The notes beneath the pieces are model-generated. The model searched no databases. It saw only the letters and a program-made list of their open reading frames with translations, and was not told the origin of the DNA. A program made the translations under genes and the position numbers. Of a DNA stretch of 31,260 nucleotides, positions 9,201 through 17,198 are shown in pieces. The DNA comes from Symsagittifera roscoffensis. Lineage: Eukaryota > Xenacoelomorpha > Acoela > Convolutidae. The stretch is from the NCBI RefSeq assembly GCF_963678635.1, contig NW_026971172.1, positions 1 through 31,260 of the forward strand, in the 5' to 3' direction. Positions within the stretch are counted from its first letter, which is position 1. The number at the start of each line of letters is the position of its first letter.

Positions 9201-10133
9201 CTATTCTCCGAACAGCCTATCGTCACTGGCCAGCCCTCTCAACTCCCTCTGTTCTACCCAGTTCAGCACGGAACAGTCCACGACTGAGACCAGGTTGACG
9301 TATAACACCGAATTCCTGTATGCCTTGACTTGCACGTCCGGGAACACGAAAGACATCACCGGTCCATACACCACCGTGACGAATTCCCGCAGTCCATGAA
9401 TCAGAGCCAACGGATCGATCCGCATCATGACTGCCAAATCTGTCAGCAAGGGCATGCCACAATATTGCTTGCACTCACTCTCATCCGTCGCCACCCTATC
9501 TTCTCCCGTGACGCTTCTGTTCTGCTGTAAGAGATATTGGAGCAGGAGAGTCCTCCAGTCTTTCATCTTCTTGGGCGAGGCGGTTTCCAACTGTGCATTG
9601 AACTCACGACTGGGTCCCTGTAGTTGTTCAGGGTAACGTAACAGCACAAGCAAATCACCCAGTCCACCGTAGGTCATGGCAATCAGGGTTAGGAGTCCAT
9701 CCAATCTCAAATCTGCCAACGCTTGGGTGAAGAGATTCGCCGGCCCCTTCACGTAATTTTCGTGACCAAATGTCACGTATAAGGCTAACACCAGGCCAAT
9801 CGATAACTTCCTGATGTCTCTGACAAAGATCGCGATCAAGTTCCGGGATGCCCTAGGATAGCACGTCGACAGGAAGGATGGCGTCCATCCCACTCCCATT
9901 CCACCCAAGATAGCAACCGATCGTTCGTACTGTGCCCTCGTGGCTAGCACGTCAGCTTGGAACTTGTCCAGTGACATCGTGTTTACGTCCTGCATCAGCT
10001 TCAACATCATACCCCCAGCTAACTCCCGGGCATCAAACAAGTTCTTCAGATACACGTGTGTCTCTTTGATCACTGCCGGCGCATGCTCGAACGCGTCCTC
10101 TCCCAAGGTGCACAGTCTTGGTGACAAGTACAA
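9201..10133 (-). CDS. ORF2 (left unit), up to 310 aa, in frame after the ORF1 stop
   Basis: This frame is the same as ORF1's, directly after its TGA (10139-10137): the codons that follow are Trp-Leu-Tyr-Leu-Ser. The first ATG is at 10010 (residue 42). The first 41 residues (CTLGEDAFEHAPAVIKETHVY) still look like an ordinary helical protein, which suggests that translation starts upstream by readthrough, or that ORF1 and ORF2 were once one ORF. The protein seems mainly helical, with hydrophobic stretches 'LSIGLVLALYVTF' and 'LDGLLTLIAMTYGGLGDLLVLL' that could be buried helices or membrane segments. It ends TAG 9203-9201. No family recognised. All 933 bases are identical in the two units, the most conserved ORF between them. 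Confidence 0.6.
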   Translation of the reverse strand: MYLSPRLCTLGEDAFEHAPAVIKETHVYLKNLFDARELAGGMMLKLMQDVNTMSLDKFQADVLATRAQYERSVAILGGMGVGWTPSFLSTCYPRASRNLIAIFVRDIRKLSIGLVLALYVTFGHENYVKGPANLFTQALADLRLDGLLTLIAMTYGGLGDLLVLLRYPEQLQGPSREFNAQLETASPKKMKDWRTLLLQYLLQQNRSVTGEDRVATDESECKQYCGMPLLTDLAVMMRIDPLALIHGLREFVTVVYGPVMSFVFPDVQVKAYRNSVLYVNLVSVVDCSVLNWVEQRELRGLASDDRLFGE

Positions 10134-10136
10134 CCA

Positions 10137-13100
10137 TCAGTTGTTGTGCGGCTTCGTGCGCAAAGCCATTGCCATGAGATCTTCTTCCGCTGATGTCATG
10201 TTTTTCCTGACTGTCCTTCCCTGCTCATTCTCTGCGTGATCCATCTGTCTGAACCAGAGATCGTCTGCCACCTGTAGTACTAACAGATGATCGTCGTCCA
10301 CCCCTGGTCTTAGTTTCAGCAATCTGGCAAAGTTGGACAGCTCCAACCCCAGAACTTCATCTAGCACCAACCGAGTTGTGCTACAATCTCTGAGCCCCTG
10401 TATGGCATTGGAAATGTCAGCCCAAATGGCGGGAAGCTCAGATCGGGACGGGTAGTAATTGTCTGGGTCTACTACTCTGTTCGGGGCCGGAATTATCACG
10501 TTGAACCTCCCCTCTGCTATCGTCGTGACCATTGTGTATACAAACTGAAGGGGTTCTGGCAATGCAGCGTACCCTGGTGACAACACAAAGAACACCTTCA
10601 CCACATTATGGGTGAAACGTTGTTTTGCTGCTGCTTCTACCTCAGCCATCGCCGAGAGCAATGTCATTATCGCCTCCCCTATGGCCTCGTTGCTCGGGAT
10701 CGACCCATCCGTCAGACGTGACAATAAGCCCCTGCTTTGCAGATGATCATTTGAGCCTGCAACCACTATCACCTGCGGCTCCATACTGACCACCCTTCGT
10801 ACACTTATCATCATGCCGATTGCCTGTCCCCAATCCAATTTAGGTGCCGTGAAGAAAATCACGTCGGGCCAAAAGAGAGAACGGGGCGTATAGAGATAAT
10901 CGGAACTGGCTACGATCAGATACTTTGCAGCTTTCATCTCTAAGGGATCGTAAGCTGCGAACAGGCCGTCGCCTATTGGGGCCTTCAGTTTCCCATATCT
11001 CTGGTCATCTCCATCTACCGTGGTCGTTCGGGGGTAGTCCCTTGAATACTCACCAGGCGTCTGACCAGGTGGTTTAGCGAACTGCCTGTACATCTTATGA
11101 TGCTTGTTGTTGGACTTGTTCTCTGCCTGAAACTTGCCCCTTCGAGCAGGTGGCGTCAATTCCCGGGCTCTCTGTCGGACGTCCGTAAGGGACCGCGTGT
11201 TCAAGGGTCCAAAGGTATTGTCCTGAGGCAACCCGTTCAAGTCTGCATGTCGGAGCGTAGTCGTAGAGCTGACCTGCTCCTGCTCTGCTAGCACCCAATC
11301 CACGCCTGATATCCGATATAATCGCGACACCGTGGGACTTTCTCCGCCAATCATTCTCATCGCGTCCTCCCGACACGCCAGGGTATTCATGTTCAATTTC
11401 GTGGACATGTCTGTCTTGTACTGTCCCCAATGACTCGGGTCTGATCGGTTCCAAAGCAGCAGGCTGCCTGGTTCAACTCCCTCCGCAGGCACGGCGCTCG
11501 TAGACGGTCCTGCTGCTGAAGCAGGGTTTGCCGTGGCGGGCGGATCGTTCCTCCTAGACACGGTCTGGGAGTTATTTCTGTTCTGAACCACTGATCTGCC
11601 GAGTCGGCTTTCAAGCGGTTGTGTTCTGGGAGGAGGAGCAGTCCCTAGCCTCTCTCTCACGTTTGAGCTCGGAGCGGTGGGTGCGGCTGCAGCTGTCTCC
11701 ATTGCCAAGGGCCCTAGGCGGTCGACGAGGGATTCGGGCACGCTTGCCCTTATTCTACTTCCTCCAGTCGTTGAGCTGGTCCGAGCCAGAGAACTGGTCG
11801 CCCTCGACTCCTGCTCCATTTCCCTCAATTGCGTCTGAAATACATCATTCATCCAGTGTCTCCCTCGTTGGGTGTTGAAATGTATCCCATCTGTGGTAAG
11901 CGCAATATGATCAATCATGCGCAGCGTGTTTTCGAGATCCAGAAGTCGCAACTCGCCAGGGTTGTTTCTCACCAGGTTACGGACCATTTCGTTCCACCGT
12001 GTCACGTTGCCATTCATGAAATCTGCCACTGTGGTGCCCACCAGCGGGTTTTGTGGTATCGTGCACAGCACCACAAACCTGGGCCTATACTTCTCTTTCA
12101 GTTCATTCAGGAGGCATACCAGCAGAGGCTCCCACTTGCACTCGGGAGTCACTGGGGCTCTCGAGACGTCGTTAGTTCCTAGCATTATCACCAGCGTATC
12201 CAGGTGATCCTCGCTTTGGAATTCCATCATCTTGATGACCTGAGCCACTGAAGCTCCTCCAAAGGACAGAGTGGTTGTCTGACCATAGACGAAGATCTCA
12301 TTCAGATCCCTCACCAAACTGTCTCCTATGATCAAGTGGCGACTCCCTGGGGGAATTACCTGGTCGCTCGTAGCGGGGTTCCAGCTCATGTCATTCAGGC
12401 AGGCTCGAGGATGCTCCGCAGCTACTTGCGTGAACTGGTGACGTTTCATCAGATTCTTCCTAATATCTATCACGCGGGACTTTTGATAGGTTCTGCCATG
12501 CGCAGTCCCCGAGGGCACTATCGTGTGGGGTGCTCGCTCCGAGCTATTAGATGACTGATCACGACGTTGGGAAGGAACGATCCTACCCAATGTCCGTCCA
12601 GTGGTCCGGTTGATCTCATCCATTGTTGCTCTGGCCACTTGGTTGAACGATTCTTGGAACTGAGGAGCGAGGTAAGTGTCAGAAGTGTCTGGTATCATGA
12701 ACCTTTGACTAGAAGCAGACGGTCGTGTCTGCTGAGGAGCCTCGGGCTCTCTCGGTGCACGTAAATACAGAACCTCGGGCCCTCTCGATACACACAGCTC
12801 CTGGGCTGTTGTCCCGGGGCGTGTGTCGTTGGATCCCTCCAAGGATCTCGTGCTCGCCAGAACTTCCGGTGACACTTGGCTCACCTTCGCCATATACAGC
12901 TCCTTCAGGTGCTTTATTTCATCCTCCTTATAAGCCACCTGTAGATCTTCGTATTTCTTCTTCCATTCGTCTCTTTCTCGAGCTATTGCCCTATACTCCT
13001 GGAGTTTGGCACACAGCTCGCTCTGATCTTTCTCCTTCTTTTCCAGCGTCTCGATCGTCTCCGACGTCTGGATCTCTATTTCACTCACCCTCACTTTCTT

Positions 13101-13535
13101 CGAACGAGGAGCAGCTTTAGGGGAGTCGACCGAATGTGACGGGCCTGGCCCATCACGTTGTCTCTTCGCTCCGATGAGTGGCTGCGCCGGTTGGACTGGT
13201 AAGGGCATCTCACCTAGCCGGTGGTCCCTCTGTTCGCCTAGTCCTGGCTCACGAGCCAGGTCGTGGCCAGACATTTCTCCACGCCTCAATCTCATCAGTC
13301 GATTTCGGCCTCTCTCGGCGGTCCCGGACTCACCGAAGGCCAACATCAACACGACTTCCGTAGGGCGATTCCCTCGACCCTCTGGTCCTAATGCATTGAG
13401 GAGCGCGACCACAAACATCGCCAGCCCCGGGTCTTCTCGTGTGAAACCACAATCGATCAGCCGCTGATAGATCTCGTCTAGAGTCGCTCCTAGACTCGCT
13501 GAGAGGAATTCCATGAGCTCGTTCGTATCACCCAT
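10137..13535 (-). CDS. ORF1 (left unit), 1132-aa SGNH/GDSL hydrolase-domain protein
   Basis: The ATG at 13535 has a good context (G at -3, G at +4). From the N-terminus there is a helical region (1-70), a basic stretch with possible nuclear signals (KRQRD ~124; RSKKVR ~144), a charged coiled coil (~150-220), and a disordered linker. An SGNH hydrolase domain (~398-575) follows with block I GDSL (Ser406), the Gly pair 426-427, block III GTND (Asn455) and DGIH (Asp549, His552), so the catalytic set is complete. After a Pro/Ser/Ala-rich linker, a second SGNH-like fold (~868-1050) shows 'YLIVASSDY' and 'VVAGSNDHL' but Tyr instead of the final His ('DPDNYYPS'), so it is probably inactive. SGNH enzymes cleave esters; coiled coil plus esterase also occurs in ORF1 proteins of CR1/L2 LINEs. 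A role in RNA or particle assembly is inference. The stop is TGA 10139-10137, and ORF2 continues in frame. Confidence 0.85.
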   Translation of the reverse strand: MGDTNELMEFLSASLGATLDEIYQRLIDCGFTREDPGLAMFVVALLNALGPEGRGNRPTEVVLMLAFGESGTAERGRNRLMRLRRGEMSGHDLAREPGLGEQRDHRLGEMPLPVQPAQPLIGAKRQRDGPGPSHSVDSPKAAPRSKKVRVSEIEIQTSETIETLEKKEKDQSELCAKLQEYRAIARERDEWKKKYEDLQVAYKEDEIKHLKELYMAKVSQVSPEVLASTRSLEGSNDTRPGTTAQELCVSRGPEVLYLRAPREPEAPQQTRPSASSQRFMIPDTSDTYLAPQFQESFNQVARATMDEINRTTGRTLGRIVPSQRRDQSSNSSERAPHTIVPSGTAHGRTYQKSRVIDIRKNLMKRHQFTQVAAEHPRACLNDMSWNPATSDQVIPPGSRHLIIGDSLVRDLNEIFVYGQTTTLSFGGASVAQVIKMMEFQSEDHLDTLVIMLGTNDVSRAPVTPECKWEPLLVCLLNELKEKYRPRFVVLCTIPQNPLVGTTVADFMNGNVTRWNEMVRNLVRNNPGELRLLDLENTLRMIDHIALTTDGIHFNTQRGRHWMNDVFQTQLREMEQESRATSSLARTSSTTGGSRIRASVPESLVDRLGPLAMETAAAAPTAPSSNVRERLGTAPPPRTQPLESRLGRSVVQNRNNSQTVSRRNDPPATANPASAAGPSTSAVPAEGVEPGSLLLWNRSDPSHWGQYKTDMSTKLNMNTLACREDAMRMIGGESPTVSRLYRISGVDWVLAEQEQVSSTTTLRHADLNGLPQDNTFGPLNTRSLTDVRQRARELTPPARRGKFQAENKSNNKHHKMYRQFAKPPGQTPGEYSRDYPRTTTVDGDDQRYGKLKAPIGDGLFAAYDPLEMKAAKYLIVASSDYLYTPRSLFWPDVIFFTAPKLDWGQAIGMMISVRRVVSMEPQVIVVAGSNDHLQSRGLLSRLTDGSIPSNEAIGEAIMTLLSAMAEVEAAAKQRFTHNVVKVFFVLSPGYAALPEPLQFVYTMVTTIAEGRFNVIIPAPNRVVDPDNYYPSRSELPAIWADISNAIQGLRDCSTTRLVLDEVLGLELSNFARLLKLRPGVDDDHLLVLQVADDLWFRQMDHAENEQGRTVRKNMTSAEEDLMAMALRTKPHNN

Positions 13536-14153
13536 TTCTTATTTGTGTTGATTCTTGCTGTCGTGTAGTGTCTTCCTGTCTCGTTTCGATTCAATGGAAT
13601 CAATAAACAATTTTCGATCAATCAAGATCTAAAAAAAACAAGTCGCGACTTAAAACCATCATTTTTGGATACAACATCATTCAACTCTTTAAAACTCTCC
13701 ATTGAAATGCTCTTCTTAATTCTGATTTAAAAATTTAGCACCAAGGTGGATCGTCCACCTTTACCTTTGTCAGAGTAGCACGAATGAGCGCTGTCACCTT
13801 GATGACCTGGAGTACCCCAGGTCTTTTATGACACAAAACATAAAACATATCATAACAATAACATAACACATAAACACAAAAACATCACACGCCTATACTA
13901 TCACATAAAAACATAATCCCTAATACTGTACCTAAAACCTAACCTAATCTAAAACTTGACTCTAATTCTTATCGAGTAACTTAATAAAAACCACTTATCG
14001 CCGAGCGCAATTCTTAGCATATGCTCAGATAGTATTTTTTATGTAAGTAAACTTCTATGTCAGTCTCTGAAAATATCACATGTAAAAGTGCGTACAACTC
14101 TCTCGGATGTAGTTTTCCCCTATTAGGATCGTATACTGGCAACGAGAGAGAGG
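13536..14153 (-). other. ORF0-ORF1 intergenic region with small hairpins (left unit)
   Basis: This is AT-rich and non-coding. Two short perfect hairpins sit close together: AGGTGGA/TCCACCT (13744-13750 with 13754-13760) and GACCTGG/CCAGGTC (13804-13810 with 13817-13823). The word CGCTGTCACCTT (13789-13800) reappears inverted at 14770-14781, bracketing ORF0. A run of 'ataacaca/aaaacat' simple sequence lies around 13830-13920. The part up to ~13947 is identical in the right unit. Confidence 0.5.
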
Positions 14154-14537
14154 TCACTCCTCTCTCAACCAATATTTCCTCTCGCGGCTCGACGTCTGTT
14201 CTGTCCTTTCGACCTCCTCCCGCTCGAGGTCCTCGCTCGGCTCAAAGTCGGGTCGAATGAGCGTCTGTTCTCCCTCGTCAAAGGGGTCCACAAGCGTTTC
14301 GCTCGCGGTTCCGGCTTCGGCGCTCCGCCTTTGATCGCCATCGAGGTTTTTTTCGCTTCTCAATCTCATTCCGCTCACTGAAAGATCAGGTTGACCTTTA
14401 GTCGATTCATTTTCAGCAAACACGTCGGAGGCGCTGCTAAACGAGGACTGGCTACGCCTAGTTTTAAATTTTTGCGTGCTGCTCTTGCTTAGCCTGGGAA
14501 TCTTAGTAGTCGATCCTAACGAGTCCCTGCGCTGCAT
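14154..14537 (-). CDS. ORF0 (left unit), 127-aa hydrophilic protein
   Basis: I start it at ATG 14537 (MQRRDSLGSTTKIPRLSK); an open stretch without ATG runs 17 codons further upstream. It is Ser/Arg/Glu-rich, basic at the N-terminus (KFKTRRSQSSF) and acidic toward the C-terminus (EQTLIRPDFEPSEDLEREE), ends in WLREE, and probably is disordered. No family recognised. It lies 618 bases upstream of ORF1 on the same strand and is the first ORF of the unit after the long leader. It could be a short upstream protein or an exon joined to ORF1 by splicing. The translation is identical in the right unit despite several substitutions nearby. Confidence 0.5.
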   Translation of the reverse strand: MQRRDSLGSTTKIPRLSKSSTQKFKTRRSQSSFSSASDVFAENESTKGQPDLSVSGMRLRSEKNLDGDQRRSAEAGTASETLVDPFDEGEQTLIRPDFEPSEDLEREEVERTEQTSSRERKYWLREE

Positions 14538-14633
14538 ACTTTGTGACACAAAAAAAACAATATTCGTATGTCGAAAAGTCAGTATCAATCTCTTAGGTTT
14601 CTCAATGACAATCTTAGTGACTCAGCTAGAGTT

Positions 14634-14650
14634 ACACACACACACACACA
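14634..14650. repeat. (AC)n microsatellite (left unit)
   Basis: A 17-base AC run lies upstream of ORF0. The right unit has 15 bases (26771-26785), a typical slippage difference showing that the two units have mutated independently. Confidence 0.85.
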
Positions 14651-14910
14651 GGGCCTGCTCAATATAGATAAAATGCTAACCCTGTCGTATAGTATAACAG
14701 TATCACAAGATTTTCACAAGATATAATCAACACACAAAACACAATAGATAATCAGATAAGAATATCCTAAAGGTGACAGCGACCTTTTTTCAGTATCAAT
14801 TTATCGCCACACAATTTATCAAGTCACTCCTTTGTTAAAAATAAACAATCTTTGATAAAAAGCAGTGATGATTCAGAAACAGATCAATAAAACTTAGTCT
14901 TAAAGAAAAA

Positions 14911-15245
14911 GACTTCCCCCAATCGGAACGATCCGAAACAACAAAGCCCAGGACACAGTCTTCTCGAGTGGGTGAGTATTTGCCTAAGACACCCACCGAG
15001 GTCTTCTTTTAGGTGCCCCGCGATTGCCCGAGCTGTCCTATCAAGTGGCTCAAGGCAACCTCTGATCGAAAGATTCTAAAGTCTATGAAAAAGCTCCCCC
15101 ACACCCGGAACGCTCCAAGTGCACGAGAGCAGGGAACAACTTTTCTTCTCAAGTGAGTGTGTATTTGCCTAATACACTCGCCGAGGTCTTCTTTTATTTG
15201 TTCCCGGATTGCCCGAACTTTCCTATTAATTAGCTCAAGGCAACC
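14911..15245 (-). promoter_or_regulatory. Twin RNA-hairpin repeat in the leader (left unit)
   Basis: Two related ~150-bp segments (14911-15060 and 15091-15245) sit side by side. Each contains a stem-loop with a nearly constant loop (TATTTGCCTAA on the plus strand): 14968-14974 with 14990-14996, and 15153-15159 with 15175-15181. The stem sequences differ between repeats but stay paired: a G-C pair in the first is A-T in the second and one pair becomes G-T. Each segment ends with a second potential stem (TTGCC...GGCAA). Such covariation suggests a functional RNA structure in the minus-strand transcript, for example for packaging, translation or priming. The ORF of 80 codons crossing it (15009-15251) is probably chance. 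Confidence 0.55.
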
Positions 15246-17198
15246 GCACAACCAAAATCACAATAAAAAAAAATTTTTTGTTCGGGTACTTCTGATACAC
15301 CCGATCTAGAATCCAAAGTTGATCACGAATTTCCGGGTCAAAATGGGCTCTTATGATCCTAAGAAGCGCCTAATATACTAATATGATTATGATTAAATGG
15401 ATATTTTCCGTTTCCCAAATCGCCACGGAAGATTTCCTCAAGTTTCTAACAAGGAAGGTTGTTTAGAAGGTTTAAGACACTAAGGAGGGCTACTTCGGAG
15501 GGTTGTTAAGACACTTAGCCTACTTCGGAGGGTACCTTAATCACCCAAGTCACTTCGGAGGGTCCCCCTAAATTTACTAAGGAGGGTCAATAAGATGCTT
15601 AATATGCTCCGGAGGGTTACTTCGGAGGGTACCTCCAAAATTTTCAAATTTCTGAGCCTCACTCAGAAGGGCCTTCAATTAACTTCAGGAAGCGTCAAAA
15701 CAAGCTTAATTCTCTATGGGAGGGCTGTCTCAACTTCTTTGGATAACCTCGTGGAAATTTTCCACTAAGGAGGGTTGCTAAGGACCTTAGCTGACTCCAG
15801 AGGGTTACCTCGGAGGGTTCCCCAAAAATCAAGAAAAAAGGCTATGTTACCGCAATAAAGTCTCCAAAAGCGGTCTACCTGACTTAAAACTAGGTTGGCT
15901 GACACGGTCAACCTTCCCAGTTGGATAAAAAGGTGTTTTGATAAAATTTTCCGCCGCTCGGAGGGTTACCTGTAATTTGGACCCTCCGAACCAACAAATT
16001 CTAAAAATTTTTCTTTTCCGAGATTATCAACCCATAAAACGGTTGCGGTCCGAAAAAGTGGTCCAAAACGTCGACTTATGGTACCAAAATTACCCCGATC
16101 GGATAACTAGTCTTTGAGAAATTGCCAAAAACGTGTTTGTCCAAATGGCCTTTTTTTTACCACCTATATAGGTTCTGAGAAACTTTTTCCGCAATTCCTA
16201 TCGAAAGTGCCTAAAAATAATTGAAACGAGCGTAGTAGCCCTGTACGGCACTGGAACAGTGCAAAAAACCGGATCAAAATTGGTTTGGAGACAAAAATTT
16301 GGCCAATAACTATCAAATTTGGACCCTCCGGTTCCTTCCTTTTCCAATCTTTAAGTCGTTAGCTCTATCCAAGGAGCCAATCGGAGGGTTACTCAAGAAT
16401 TTCTCTAGTAACCGAGCACGTTATGCTAGCACGCTCCTAACGCAAAAAATTTTATTGCTCTAACTCTAAAAACTGAAAAACTCGATCCCCAAAACTGATT
16501 GACAAAATTCAGAAAATTATCGAAATTTTGACCGAAAAATTTTGGTTTTTTCCAACTTCTACTGAGTCTTTTCTCACGCGGTTTCTTTAGTTAGGGGGAT
16601 CGAACTGCGTAGCTACTCCCTATATAAAAGCTTTTTGTTGTTCGGAAAAGCTCGGATATCCAAAAATTTGGGGGTCTACAGTTTGATCGAAAATCGATGA
16701 TTTTCGACAAAATTGGGTGTTTGTTGGGTCTAATTGAGGAGATAAGTAATATGTAATAAGGATAATAACCTATTAGTAGTCGTTAATGAATAGTACTATA
16801 CCCTCCTTTGCACCAAAATACCCGAATTAAGACCCGTAACTCGGAAATTTGTAATCTATGGAGGGTACAATCGGACCGCGCCAATCGTGCCCCCCACCAC
16901 TTTAGTTTTAATGAAATAGTACCCGAATGATACTAAAATTGCTTCAACGATACCCAACAGTCGTTGCGGATGTTGTCCCTGATGTCCCTGTTGAGTGTGG
17001 AACACGTTGATCAGCTTGCCACTCTACCCTCCGGTCACCGGCAAAATCACCATTAACGTGCTTAAACACTCAAATTACACTCGAGGGAGGGTATCCAACC
17101 CTTCACCAAAACACACAATCTTCCTATCAGAAACGATATAAATCAATCTGAAACAACAACAAATAGGAAGGTCAGATCACATCTCGTCCGGAAATAAC
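15246..17198 (-). other. Non-coding leader rich in GGAGGGT motifs (left unit)
   Basis: This is about 1.95 kb without a credible ORF. The 7-mer GGAGGGT, or its complement, occurs more than ten times, often as CTTCGGAGGGT, densest at 15490-15830 and then scattered to 17095. At 15959-15966 and 15981-15988 two copies face each other and could form an 8-bp hairpin. Another perfect hairpin (TCGAAAATC/GATTTTCGA, 3-base loop) lies at 16687-16707. On the element transcript the motif reads ACCCTCC. The function is unknown. Confidence 0.6.

Larger units (their letters stand above)
5069..17198 (-). repeat. Tandem unit, left (3'-proximal) copy, 12,130 bp
   Basis: Sequence from 5069 to 17198 recurs at 17199-29315 in the same orientation with very few differences. 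The left edge falls inside ORF7; the right edge falls in the non-coding leader. The left copy has the natural continuation of ORF7 into ORF8, and the right copy has the natural continuation into the leader and 5' LTR, so this is an internal tandem duplication. Private changes in the left copy include the ORF7 nonsense codon at 5249-5251. It retains 23 bp near 16403-16430 that are deleted from the right copy. Confidence 0.93.

Noticed and set aside
12725-13120. Plus-strand ORF of 131 codons (and similar plus-strand ORFs opposite ORF1, ORF2 and ORF7)
   Set aside because: They are antisense to convincing minus-strand ORFs, have low-complexity Pro/Ser composition, and show no domains; they are shadow frames.
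5054-13535. The ORF series as an integrated mononegavirus-like genome (nucleoprotein, acidic phosphoprotein, large protein)
   Set aside because: There is no polymerase motif in ORF7 or elsewhere, no gene-start/gene-end signals were seen, and ORF1 is an SGNH protein. The acidic ORF4 resembles a phosphoprotein only in composition.
14977-14987. TTAGGC in the hairpin loop as a telomere-repeat link
   Set aside because: It is a single copy per loop; a telomeric signal would need a tandem array.
15009-15251. 80-codon minus-strand ORF across the twin hairpins
   Set aside because: It covers a duplicated structured RNA-like region where changes preserve base pairing rather than codons, and has no good context or family.
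15480-15840. GGAGGGT cluster as a CRISPR or regular satellite
   Set aside because: The spacing is irregular, there are no equal-length spacers, and the motif is only 7-11 bases in eukaryotic context.
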